Made by a program: the position numbers and the translations under genes. Shown in pieces: positions 44,145 to 51,959 of a stretch of 64,000 bases of DNA. Location of the stretch: assembly GCA_964539515.1 (NCBI GenBank), contig CAZIJO010000004.1, positions 1 through 64,000 on the forward strand. Direction: 5' to 3'. The notes beneath the pieces are model-generated. The model had not been told where the DNA came from. It ran no database searches and worked only from the letters and a program-made list of their open reading frames with translations. Numbering within the stretch: position 1 is the first letter of the stretch; each line of letters starts with the position of its first letter. The stretch comes from JADLHS01 sp964539515. GTDB taxonomy: Bacteria > Verrucomicrobiota > Verrucomicrobiia > Limisphaerales > JADLHS01.

Positions 44145-45653
44145 ATGAGTCAGACGCGTTGCACCCGCGCTCCGTTGAGTTGCCAACTGGCCGCGATCGT
44201 TGTTCTGCTGGCCTTCTGCGCTGTAAGCAGGGCCGAGAATCCTTACGTGCTTTGGGCGAGCAGCAAGCCCGGAATGGGAGGCCGGGCCGCGCTGGGAGCT
44301 TCCGGTGAACTCACCATTCTCACCGATCCGTGGGCAGGCACGGCCGCCGCGCTGGTCCGTTTCGACTCGCAAGGCCACCCCATCCGCACGAACAAACTGG
44401 AGGGCGTCGTCCCTTACCAGGTGTCGTTCACTTTCGATAGTGCTGATAATCTTTACCTGACTGGGAGAATCGAAACGAACGGCCTTTTCAACGTCACTCA
44501 AGTGAACGGATTCTTCGTGGCTAAATTCGGACCCACGAACCAGTTGCTCTGGGTGCGTAGTCAGGACCTGAACGATACACCGAACCATGACACGCGAGGC
44601 GATGCCATAGCCGTTGATGGTCAAGGAAACGTGATTGTCGGCGGTTACGCCGACGGCCCCGTAAGTTTTGAAAATCAAAGCTTCGCTGCCGGGCAAGGCC
44701 CAGTCGTCCTGAAATTTGATCGCGACGGACAGCTCCTTTGGGCGAAACGGGTCGAATGTACGTTTTCGGGTCCGTGGCCAGGCGGCGGGGTGGGCGACGT
44801 ATTCGTGGATTCCTCCGGTTACGTTGTCTTCAACGGGTTCTTACGTGAGGGAACAGCGGATTTTTGGGGAACGAATCTGTTCCCAGGTTCAAGCGGGCAT
44901 TCCTTCGGCGGCGACTTTTTTATTGCGCGGCTCAACCCTAGTGGCGATCTCCAATGGGCTGGGCTTGGATACGGAGGCCCTTTGGCGGGGGACAACTCGG
45001 GCGACATTTACGCCGCGTGGACTTGGGGCGTAGATGGCCTCTCCGGGCTTGCGAAGTTCAACCCCGCTGGCAATTTGCTTTGGTCCGTGTCCTTCACCAA
45101 CGCATACGTCAATGGCCTTGACCTTGATGCGAATGGCGATCCGGTATTCGGAGGAGAGCTTGACGGCACAGCTACCTTCGGCGGAACCACCCTGAGGACC
45201 AAGACCGCTGGGTGGACTGACTTTTTCGTGGCCAAAGCGGATGGTCAAGGCAACATCCAATGGGCCATCTCGGGTGGCGGCTCATACAACGATCCGGGCG
45301 GAGGCATTGTCTGCGATGCAACGGGGAACATCTACTTGATAGGAGGCGTTTACGAAAGTGTGGCTACTTTCGGAGGCTGGTCAATCGTTCCCGTCCTCCA
45401 AGGAGGTGTGCTCTGGACGAGTTTTGTCGCGAAAATCGCGCAAAAGCCGCCATTGCAACTGGTGCGCTCGGCTCAGAACGTCACACTCTCCTGGCCGGTC
45501 GGCGCAACGAACTACCTCCTTGAAGCCACGACCTCGCTCCCGGCGGTTTCTTGGACCATGGTCACGAACACCCCCACCGTCACCGCGACGAACCGCAGCG
45601 TGAAACTGCCGCTTACCGGCCCCGCCCAATTCTTCCGCCTGCGCCAGCCGTGA
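44145..45653 (+). CDS. Secreted SBBP-like propeller protein with C-terminal FFRL module
   Basis: The ATG at 44145 gives 502 residues. A signal peptide ('LSCQLAAIVVLLAFCAVSRA') is followed by repeated blades of the pattern 'AIAVDGQGNVIVGGYADG...VLKFDRDGQLLWAK', 'VFVDSSGYVVFNGF...FIARLNPSGDLQWA', 'GLAKFNPAGNLLWS' and 'DLDANGDPVFGGELDG...FFVAKADGQGNIQWA'. This is typical of bacterial SBBP/beta-propeller repeats. The C-terminal 75 residues ('LVRSAQNVTLSWPVGATNYL ... GPAQFFRLRQP') are the module shared with the proteins at 6283 and 9445. The last few codons reappear about 315 bp downstream. Confidence 0.85.
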   Translation: MSQTRCTRAPLSCQLAAIVVLLAFCAVSRAENPYVLWASSKPGMGGRAALGASGELTILTDPWAGTAAALVRFDSQGHPIRTNKLEGVVPYQVSFTFDSADNLYLTGRIETNGLFNVTQVNGFFVAKFGPTNQLLWVRSQDLNDTPNHDTRGDAIAVDGQGNVIVGGYADGPVSFENQSFAAGQGPVVLKFDRDGQLLWAKRVECTFSGPWPGGGVGDVFVDSSGYVVFNGFLREGTADFWGTNLFPGSSGHSFGGDFFIARLNPSGDLQWAGLGYGGPLAGDNSGDIYAAWTWGVDGLSGLAKFNPAGNLLWSVSFTNAYVNGLDLDANGDPVFGGELDGTATFGGTTLRTKTAGWTDFFVAKADGQGNIQWAISGGGSYNDPGGGIVCDATGNIYLIGGVYESVATFGGWSIVPVLQGGVLWTSFVAKIAQKPPLQLVRSAQNVTLSWPVGATNYLLEATTSLPAVSWTMVTNTPTVTATNRSVKLPLTGPAQFFRLRQP

Positions 45654-45664
45654 GCCGAGCTGGA

Positions 45665-45896
45665 GAACGCCAACGGCGTTCCAGCTTCCAGCCCAAGGTT
45701 GTCCCGAACATTTTCGGGGCTACCCTGGGTCAACGGGCACCAGAATTCTTCAACCCTGACAGGGTTGAACCGCCGGTCCCCAAGGCCAGGCCGATGCAAC
45801 CCCCTCAGGGTTGCTGGGTCTTTTGTTGATCGCCACCCAGGGTAGCTCGTAGACGCAAGCAACCCTGGGCTACAAGCCGAAACGCCGTTGGCGTTC
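45665..45896. repeat. 232-bp inverted-repeat element
   Basis: The left arm (45665-45730) begins GAACGCCAACGGCGTT and ends CTACCCTGGGT. The right arm (45835-45896) is its imperfect reverse complement. Between them lie smaller palindromes (TCAACCCTGACAGGGTTGA near 45754-45772, and CAACCCCCTCAGGGTTG). No open frame is carried. It resembles a MITE-like or large palindromic element. Confidence 0.8.
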
Positions 45897-45925
45897 AGTT
45901 CCCAGGACACAGCGTTCACCCTGCG

Positions 45926-45967
45926 GGACCGAACCGCCGCCCAATTCTTCCGCCTCCGCCAGCCTTG
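45926..45967 (+). pseudogene. Duplicated 3' tail of the 44145-45653 gene
   Basis: It encodes 'RDRTAAQFFRLRQP' and a stop, nearly the same as the end of the gene at 45653 ('GPAQFFRLRQP'). The 232-bp inverted-repeat element lies exactly between the two copies. Confidence 0.75.
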
Positions 45968-46011
45968 ATGCGGTAACGCCGGTTTTCCAACCGGGGATTT
46001 TGATCTGCTGA

Positions 46012-46173
46012 TCACGCCGACAGGAATGGCGGGGCAACGTGACGCGCGTGCTCCTGGCGACGGCGAAACGCCTTGGCCATTCGGAAGCGGGACAGGTCTC
46101 GCTCCCCGAAGGTACTGTTCTTCCGGCAGCGGGGCGGTGGATGCAGTACCATTTGATGCACACCAAGCTCTGA
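46012..46173 (+). pseudogene. Possible gene fragment of unknown family
   Basis: A 53-codon open stretch without a start encodes 'RGNVTRVLLATAKRLGHSEA', then 'GQVSLPEGTVLPAAGRWMQYHLMHTKL' and a stop. The composition looks protein-like. No family is recognised, and it may also be a dispersed repeat that happens to be open. From 46174 to 46247 nothing is seen. Confidence 0.3.
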
Positions 46174-46247
46174 AACAAGCGAAGGGAAACCGGAGATCGG
46201 CTTATCCGCACTGGCATTTTGAGCGGGTTCGAGTTTAGTCTGGGCGC

Positions 46248-47642
46248 ATGTTCAAATTTGTGATTGTGGTTGCCTGCGGATTGTTCCTGGTCAATCCCCG
46301 CACAACCGCGGCGGATTCTTCGGCGCCGGCCAGCGCCTCGACGGCTTCGTTGCGGATCGCCACCTTCGATGTGGATGCCACCCCGCCCATCGGCTCGCTG
46401 CTGGCCTATGATCCCGTCACCAACCGCTGGGATCTCGGGCTGCGGGCGCGCGGCATCGTTTTGCTGGGCGCAGGCGAACCCATTGTCCTTTGTGCCGTGG
46501 ACTGGATTGGCATCGCCAATGGCGGACATGACGCGTTTCGGGAAGGACTCGCGCGGGCAGCGGGCACCTCCCCCCAACGGGTGGCGGTTCACAGTCTGCA
46601 TCAACACGACGCGCCCGATTGCGATTTCTCCGCCGAACAACTCCTCAAGGATGCGAGTCTTGATCCCCGGCAATATGACAGCCGTTTTCAACGGCAGATA
46701 ATTGCGGATTTGGAAACCGCCATCCGCGAAGCCTTGCCCCGCGCGCAACCGGTCACGCACCTTGGCTTGGGCACCGCCAAGGTCGAGAAAGTCGCCTCCA
46801 ACCGGCGCATCCTGGGACCGGACGGCAAGGTCCGGGACACACGCTGGACGGCCACCAAGGATCCGAAGGTTCGCGCCGAGCCGGAAGGGGTCATTGATCC
46901 CGATGTCTCGTTGGTGAGCTTCTGGAATGGCGACCGGCCGTTGGCGGTGCTGAGTTACTACGCCACCCATCCGCAGAGTTATTATCGCACCGGAATTCCG
47001 AATCCAGACTTTCCCGGAATCGCGCGCTTCTTTCGGCAACTGGCGGTGCCGGAAGCCCTGCATGTGCATTTTGATGGCGCGGGTGGCAACATTGGCGCCG
47101 GGAAATACAACGACGGTTCGCCCACGAACCGCGTCGTGCTGGCGGAACGGATGGCCGACGGGATGCGGCGCGCTTGGGAGAACACCCGACGGCAACCCAT
47201 CGCGGCTCGCGATGTGACCTGGAGCGTGGCGCCCGTGGCGTTGCCACCGGCAAAGCATCTCTCGCGGGAAAAGCTGGAAGCCCAGTTGGCAGCCCGGGAT
47301 CCCAAGTTCGTGGCCGAGGGCAACGCCGCGCGGCTGGCCTGGTTGCGGCGTTGCCAGGCGGGTCACAAGATTGAGATCAGCTGCCTGACTCTGGGCCCGG
47401 CGCGAATTCTTCATCTGCCGGGTGAAAGCTTTGTGGAATATCAACTGGCCGCGAAGGCATTGCGGCCGGAATCGTTCGTGGCTGTCGCGGCGTATGGCGA
47501 TTACGCGCCGTGGTACATCGGGACGGCCATTGCGTACGAACAGGGCGGCTACGAGACCAGTCCGTCCGCCTCCAATGTGGCCCCGGAAGTCGAGGGAGTG
47601 CTGATGACCGCCATGCGGAAGCTGCTGCAGTCCGCACCTTGA
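46248..47642 (+). CDS. Secreted neutral/alkaline ceramidase-like protein
   Basis: A 464-residue protein with a signal peptide (MFKFVIVVACGLFLVNPRTTA). It shows the N-terminal neutral ceramidase pattern: 'IATFDVDATPPIG', 'LRARGIVLLGAGEPIVLCAVDWIGI', the 'VHSLHQHDAPD' histidine cluster (zinc ligands in the family), 'LSYYATHPQSYY', and 'HFDGAGGNIGAGKYNDG'. The C-terminal Ig-like domain of true ceramidases is absent, as in many planctomycete and verrucomicrobial relatives. Amide or ester bond hydrolysis in the periplasm is likely; a lipid substrate is not established. A fragment of its coding sequence occurs again at 48308-48368. Confidence 0.82.
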   Translation: MFKFVIVVACGLFLVNPRTTAADSSAPASASTASLRIATFDVDATPPIGSLLAYDPVTNRWDLGLRARGIVLLGAGEPIVLCAVDWIGIANGGHDAFREGLARAAGTSPQRVAVHSLHQHDAPDCDFSAEQLLKDASLDPRQYDSRFQRQIIADLETAIREALPRAQPVTHLGLGTAKVEKVASNRRILGPDGKVRDTRWTATKDPKVRAEPEGVIDPDVSLVSFWNGDRPLAVLSYYATHPQSYYRTGIPNPDFPGIARFFRQLAVPEALHVHFDGAGGNIGAGKYNDGSPTNRVVLAERMADGMRRAWENTRRQPIAARDVTWSVAPVALPPAKHLSREKLEAQLAARDPKFVAEGNAARLAWLRRCQAGHKIEISCLTLGPARILHLPGESFVEYQLAAKALRPESFVAVAAYGDYAPWYIGTAIAYEQGGYETSPSASNVAPEVEGVLMTAMRKLLQSAP

Positions 47643-47713
47643 AGGCGTGTCAGCCGGCGGCCCGGGTGAAATCTTTCTTTGGCGTCCCGCCCTTCCTTTG
47701 TTAGATTTAAGCC

Positions 47714-48268
47714 ATGGCAGCCGTGCTGGAAAAACAGGCCAAACGTTGGACTTACGAGGAATACTACTGCCTCGACGACGACCAGCGCCATGAAATCATT
47801 GACGGTAACCTGCTTATGGCACCCTCCCCGGACATGTGGCATCAAAGTTGGCTTGGCGATCTCTACACGGTGATACGCAATCAGGTTCAGCGACACAAGC
47901 TCGGCAAGGTGTTTGTTGCGCCGTTTGATGTCGTCTTGGATTCCGAAAACACCGTCCAGCCCGATTTGATTTTCGTGGCCACTGCCAACCTCGGCATTAT
48001 CCAACCGCGCGCCATTTTCGGCACGCCCGACTTGCTGATCGAACTCATCTCCCCCTCCAGCGTGCGCCGCGACCGTTACGACAAGAAGGACCTCTACGCC
48101 CGATTCGGGGTGAAGGAATACTGGATTGGTGATCCGGCGAACAAGTCCCTCGAAATCCTCACGCTCAAGGATGGCCGTTACGAACTGCATTGTGCCGCGG
48201 AGATCAAAGGCAAACTCACCTCGCTGGTGTTGGCGGGACTGGAGTTTGATTTGACGGAGATTCAATAG
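47714..48268 (+). CDS. Uma2-family (DUF820) putative endonuclease
   Basis: A 184-residue cytoplasmic protein with the PD-(D/E)xK-like Uma2 pattern: 'RWTYEEYYCLDDDQRHEIIDGNLLMAPSP', 'NTVQPDLIFV', 'GTPDLLIELISPSS' (D and E ligands) and 'DKKDLYARFGVKEYWIGDP' (K). The family is widespread in cyanobacteria, Verrucomicrobia and Planctomycetes, often in many copies, with unproven biological role. No antitoxin-like partner adjoins it. It sits between the ceramidase-like gene and a fragment of that gene. Confidence 0.92.
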   Translation: MAAVLEKQAKRWTYEEYYCLDDDQRHEIIDGNLLMAPSPDMWHQSWLGDLYTVIRNQVQRHKLGKVFVAPFDVVLDSENTVQPDLIFVATANLGIIQPRAIFGTPDLLIELISPSSVRRDRYDKKDLYARFGVKEYWIGDPANKSLEILTLKDGRYELHCAAEIKGKLTSLVLAGLEFDLTEIQ

Positions 48269-48307
48269 TCGTCGCCGCGAGATCCTTGGGGCCGCCGATT
48301 TGCGGAG

Positions 48308-48368
48308 CGGCGAACCCACCGTGTTGCCGCCCGCGACGCATCTCTCACGAGAAAAGTTGGATGTCCGA
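48308..48368 (+). pseudogene. Internal fragment of a ceramidase-like gene
   Basis: The frame reads 'GEPTVLPPATHLSREKLDVR', matching 'APVALPPAKHLSREKLEAQ' encoded at 47228-47290 in the ceramidase-like gene, at DNA level too (for example CATCTCTC-CG-GAAAAG). It is a 60-bp remnant 1.08 kb from its counterpart, on the far side of the Uma2 gene. Confidence 0.7.
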
Positions 48369-48406
48369 AAGGCGGGTAGCCGCGCCCTACTGTTCTCCAT
48401 CAACCC

Positions 48407-48997
48407 TCAGTCCCTCGTGATTTCCAAATGCACCTGTTCAACTTGCTCCGTATATCCGGTTGAATGCGTCCACGGAACAACCTCCGTGGTAACAACCAAA
48501 CCTTCGGAGTGTTCGGACATTTTTGGTTTGAATCTTCGGGCACGCTGCGGATCAAACCACAAAACCGACGGCTCCGGCTTGCCAACTGAAACCTCGTAAA
48601 TGTTCGCTCCAGGCTCTGGGGTCTTAATGATGAAAAACGTGCCGTGTCGAGTGACGCCTGCAACCTTGGACGGCAACGTGAACAGCGGCGGGAGAATCCA
48701 CGTTGGATGGCAGTGGGTAAAACCTGCGAATTTATGGGAGAATTGGCCATCCGGATCAGTCAAAACCGCCACACGCTCCACTTGATGAGCGCCCGCAACG
48801 TCATCCAAAAACCTGACGGTCTTCGCATCCAGTTTGTCAAAGTGACCCTGAAGCAAAACGATTTCAGCATTCGGAAGCCCACGCCCCTGGGCATCGACTA
48901 GCCTCCCATCCACGAATTGCCCGCCGACGGCATGAAGTCCTCCGGGCAAAACGCATCCATTCTGGGTTACCACCAGAAACATCAAAACCCAAACCAT
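48407..48997 (-). CDS. Small secreted or lipo-protein with carboxypeptidase-regulatory-like fold
   Basis: A 196-residue protein. The N-terminus 'MVWVLMFLVVTQNGCVLPGG' is a short hydrophobic stretch ending in a cysteine; the lipobox is weak. 'GRLVDAQGRGLPNAEIVLLQG' is typical of a carboxypeptidase-regulatory-like (Ig-type) domain, and 'VAVLTDPDGQFSHKF' continues it. The rest ('HGTFFIIKTPEPGANIYEV', 'EPSVLWFDPQRARRFKP') is not recognised. It resembles calcineurin-like phosphoesterase-associated secreted domains, without the catalytic part. Function unknown. Confidence 0.65.
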   Translation of the reverse strand: MVWVLMFLVVTQNGCVLPGGLHAVGGQFVDGRLVDAQGRGLPNAEIVLLQGHFDKLDAKTVRFLDDVAGAHQVERVAVLTDPDGQFSHKFAGFTHCHPTWILPPLFTLPSKVAGVTRHGTFFIIKTPEPGANIYEVSVGKPEPSVLWFDPQRARRFKPKMSEHSEGLVVTTEVVPWTHSTGYTEQVEQVHLEITRD

Positions 48998-49189
48998 CGT
49001 CGCGATCAGTTTTGGCTGGGGCGTGGGGGTTTTTTGTTAATGCTTGGGTCCGGTGTCTCAGCTGACAACTCGGATACCGCCCATGGCGGTTATCCGCCTT
49101 CACTTCTCTCTTGTCGAGAATAATTCCCCGCGAATCTGTCAAAGCGATGAACACAACAAAGGCGAGCTTCGGAGAGATTCTCCCTGGTA

Positions 49190-49365
49190 GCGGCGGGCGT
49201 CCCGCCTGCCGTAAAGCCGGTGCGTCCCGCCCGGCGGACATGGCCACCTGCGAAGCCGGCGCGATTGGGGTTTTGTGAGACTGCAAAAATTCGCAGATCT
49301 TTTCCGGGCGGCAGGATGCCGCCCTTTACGTCAGGCAAGATGCCCGACGCTACGCATTAAGCACC
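49190..49365. repeat. Cluster of GC-rich hairpins upstream of the first Gfo/Idh gene
   Basis: It contains GGCGGG-CGT-CCCGCC near 49193-49207, the perfect hairpin GGGCGGCA-GGA-TGCCGCCC (49306-49324), and a following GCAAGATGCCCGACGC stretch. These look like dispersed intergenic palindromes. Otherwise 48998-49466 holds no gene I can support. Confidence 0.6.
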
Positions 49366-49466
49366 ATCCGGTAAACGCCGCCGCCAGTTTGCGGTTAGAT
49401 TTTGCCAATATCCGGTGAGACGGTCATGGCGGCGGCGTTAACGTGGCGGCAAGTAGTCCAAACACC

Positions 49467-50750
49467 ATGAATACGCCTGCCGTTCCCTCCTGGGGCGCGC
49501 AACTCACGCGCCGGACCTTCCTTCACCAAACCACCCGCGCCGCCGCCGGCATCGCCCTCGCCGCGCCGTTCGTTTCGCGCGGCCGCGTCCTCGGCGCCAA
49601 TGACCGCATTGGCGTCGGCTTCATTGGCGTGGGCGGGCGCGGACAAAGCCACGTCAACACCGTCAAAAAGCTCGGCGAATCAGGGGGGGAGCTGGTCCAG
49701 ATCGTCGCGGTCTGTGATGCCTATGGTTATCGCCTGAATGAAGTCGCGAAAGCGACCGGCGCCAAGGCTTACCGAAAACATCAGGAACTGCTGGCGGACG
49801 CCAATGTGGACGTGGTGTGTGTCGCCACGCCGGATCGGTTGCACGTGCCGCAGGCCATTGATGCGATTCGCGCCGGGAAGGACGTCTATTGCGAGAAGCC
49901 GATGGGGCATTGGAGTCAATTCGACGTGAGCCGGCAGTTTTGTGATGAAGCGCAAAAGCTGAAGCGCGTGGTGCAGGTTGGCAACCAGGGCAATTCCAGT
50001 CCGGCCTGGGGCAAGGTGCGCGATCTGGTGCAACAAGGCGCGGTGGGCCGCATCCAACACGTGCAGGCCGGCTATTTTCGTTACGGCGATTGGGGCGAGC
50101 GGATGCCCATCCCCGACCGGGAGGCGAAGCCCGGTCCGGATCTCGACTGGGATGCGTTCCTCGGCGACGCGCCCAAGGTGCCGTTCACCGTGGAACGATT
50201 CTTCAGCTGGCGGCGCTACCTGGATTACGCGGGCGGCCCCAGCACGGATTTGTTCCCGCACGTTTTCACCCCCTTCGTCAGCGCGCTCGGCCTGAACTAC
50301 CCTTCCCTCGCCGTCGCTTCCGGCGGCGTCTTCAAATTCACGACCTACGACCGCGAAGTGCCGGACACGTTCAGCATGTGCGTGGATTATCCGGAAAAGG
50401 CGACCGTGAATCTGGTGTGCACGCTGAGCAACGACTACGTCACGGAGCCGGCCATCCGGGGCGATGAAGGCACGTTGACCTTGCAGAACGCCGGCGGCTG
50501 GGAAGGCGGGTTCGACAGCATCACGGTCATTCCGCACAAGGGCGAACGGCGGGTGGTGCCCGGGCTCAAGACCGAGGCCACACCGTTGCACTGGAAGAAT
50601 TTTCTGTCCTGCGTTCGCACCCGTCAAAAACCCGTGAGCGATGTCGAATTCGGCCTCAAGGTGCAGGCCGCGCTGAGCATGTCGATGGTGGCGTTCCTCA
50701 ACCGGAAAGTGGCCACGTTCGATCCGGCGAAACGTGAGATTGTGATCTGA
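49467..50750 (+). CDS. Tat-exported Gfo/Idh/MocA oxidoreductase 1
   Basis: The ATG at 49467 gives 427 residues with a twin-arginine signal: R15-R16 in 'LTRRTFLHQTTRAAAGIALAAPF'. The Rossmann part has 'RIGVGFIGVGGRGQSHVNTV' and the conserved 'AGKDVYCEKPMGHWS' (EKP with the catalytic-type lysine). 'VVCVATPDRLHVPQAIDAI' is typical. The C-terminal domain contains 'DYAGGPSTDLFPHVFTPFV'. These proteins carry NAD(P) and oxidise or rearrange sugars, folded before export. It is the first gene of a long same-strand run and probably works with the isomerase and DUF6807 proteins. Confidence 0.92.
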   Translation: MNTPAVPSWGAQLTRRTFLHQTTRAAAGIALAAPFVSRGRVLGANDRIGVGFIGVGGRGQSHVNTVKKLGESGGELVQIVAVCDAYGYRLNEVAKATGAKAYRKHQELLADANVDVVCVATPDRLHVPQAIDAIRAGKDVYCEKPMGHWSQFDVSRQFCDEAQKLKRVVQVGNQGNSSPAWGKVRDLVQQGAVGRIQHVQAGYFRYGDWGERMPIPDREAKPGPDLDWDAFLGDAPKVPFTVERFFSWRRYLDYAGGPSTDLFPHVFTPFVSALGLNYPSLAVASGGVFKFTTYDREVPDTFSMCVDYPEKATVNLVCTLSNDYVTEPAIRGDEGTLTLQNAGGWEGGFDSITVIPHKGERRVVPGLKTEATPLHWKNFLSCVRTRQKPVSDVEFGLKVQAALSMSMVAFLNRKVATFDPAKREIVI

Positions 50751-50753
50751 CGC

Positions 50754-51923
50754 ATGAAAAAGCCCCTCCTTCGTTGTTTTGATTGGAAGAAAGACCGGTG
50801 CAGGGGAAACGACTCCCTCTCCCCCGCCGCGGGGGAGAGGGCCGGGGTGAGGGGGCCGCGTGCGTGGCGCGAGATTGTGGGGATGACTGCAAGGGAGCCA
50901 ACCCCTCACCCCGACCCTCTCCCCACCCGATGGGGAGAGGGAATCCGTCCGTGCACTTTCAAAAACGCCAATGCCGACCAGAAAAAGCAGAGAGTCAAAA
51001 CTTTACTTGCCTTGTCTGCATTGACGCCCCTTTTCGCAGGTGCTTGTGCGGCGCAAACACCGCTGCGCCTGGAAGCGGGAGTGGCGACGAATGCGTGGGT
51101 CGTGACGCACAACGGCCAGGCCTTGCTGCGGTATGTTTTCAATCCGCGCCAGAACAAACCGTACGTCGCCGAGTTCAGTGCGCCCGGGGGACGCAACATC
51201 CTGCGCGATGCCCCGTCCGACCATTTGCACCATCACGGATTGATGTATGCCATCAAGGTCAATGGGCTGAATTTCTGGGAGGAAGTCTCCGGCAACGGCG
51301 TCGAGCGGGTGGTGGAAACAACCGCCTCCGTGTCCGGGGGCACGGCCACGTTGCGGCAGACAATTCACTGGGTTGCCCCACAGGATGCTTTTCTCGCGGA
51401 CACCACGCCAGCCGCGTTGCTCGTCGAGCGGCGAACGCTCAGCCTGGCCGTGGATTCCGCCACGCGCGAAGCGGCACTCGAATGGAAGGCGGATTTTGAA
51501 GTCGGCAAGAAAACGAATGAGGTTGCCCTGACCGGCGCGACCTATCACGGACTGGGCATGCGGTACCTGCAAGAGCTCGATGCGCTCGCCAATCACAGCT
51601 ATGCCGGGCGCAAGCCCGACCTCGTCAACCGCCAGGAAGTGTCACCGGCCAAGTGGGCGGCGGTTTCGTTTGCGGCGGCGGACCAACCCGCCACGATCGC
51701 TCTGATACCGCACCCGGCCAATGCCCGCGGCGACGGCCAGTTTTTCGCGATGCGCACGCCGTTCGCCTATCTCGCGGCCACGCAGGGATTGGACAAGGAG
51801 CCGCTGGTTTACCACAGCGGTGACAAGTTCACGCTGCGCTACCTGTTGGTGCTTTATCCCGAAGTGAAAGCCACCGAAGCCCTTGAAGCCCGCGCGCGGC
51901 GCTGGCGTGAATCATCCCCTTGA
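50754..51923 (+). CDS. DUF6807 (PmoA-like) family protein with displaced start
   Basis: The recognisable protein begins at about 50994 with a signal peptide ('KTLLALSALTPLFAGACAAQTP') and continues with DUF6807 features: 'NGQALLRYVFNPRQNKPYVAEF', the histidine cluster 'DHLHHHGLMYAIKVNGLNFWEE', and 'LIPHPANARGDGQFFAMRTPFAYLAATQ'. No ATG/GTG/TTG precedes the signal peptide directly; the nearest in-frame ATGs are 50883 and 50754. Both lie in or before two inverted palindromic repeats. Translation from 50754 would add about 81 residues of repeat-encoded sequence. An insertion has probably separated or destroyed the native start. Related proteins occur next to Gfo/Idh genes; function is not established. 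Confidence 0.75.
   Translation: MKKPLLRCFDWKKDRCRGNDSLSPAAGERAGVRGPRAWREIVGMTAREPTPHPDPLPTRWGEGIRPCTFKNANADQKKQRVKTLLALSALTPLFAGACAAQTPLRLEAGVATNAWVVTHNGQALLRYVFNPRQNKPYVAEFSAPGGRNILRDAPSDHLHHHGLMYAIKVNGLNFWEEVSGNGVERVVETTASVSGGTATLRQTIHWVAPQDAFLADTTPAALLVERRTLSLAVDSATREAALEWKADFEVGKKTNEVALTGATYHGLGMRYLQELDALANHSYAGRKPDLVNRQEVSPAKWAAVSFAAADQPATIALIPHPANARGDGQFFAMRTPFAYLAATQGLDKEPLVYHSGDKFTLRYLLVLYPEVKATEALEARARRWRESSP
50813..50941. repeat. Inverted pair of dispersed palindromes between two CDSs
   Basis: 50813-50855 carries CCCTCTCCC...GGGAGAGGG followed by CCGGGGTGAGGG. 50901-50941 carries the same element reversed (CCCCTCACCCCGACCCTCTC ... GGGGAGAGG). They are about 45 bp apart. It is the same arrangement as at 29893-30043. 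Confidence 0.88.
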
Positions 51924-51928
51924 AAACT

Positions 51929-51949
51929 CCCAACCACCAACCCTCAACC
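51929..51949 (+). repeat. Short heptad tract before the isomerase gene
   Basis: Three units (CCCAACC, ACCAACC, CTCAACC) stand directly before the start codon at 51960. They resemble the heptads inside the FecR gene. Confidence 0.6.
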
Positions 51950-51959
51950 CTGCATCGCC

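Noticed and set aside
45754..45772. TCAACCCTGACAGGGTTGA palindrome as a transcription terminator
   Set aside because: No T-run follows on either strand and it is nested in a larger inverted repeat.
47549..48403. Minus-strand frame spanning the Uma2 gene
   Set aside because: The Uma2 frame on the plus strand has all family motifs; this one is its shadow.
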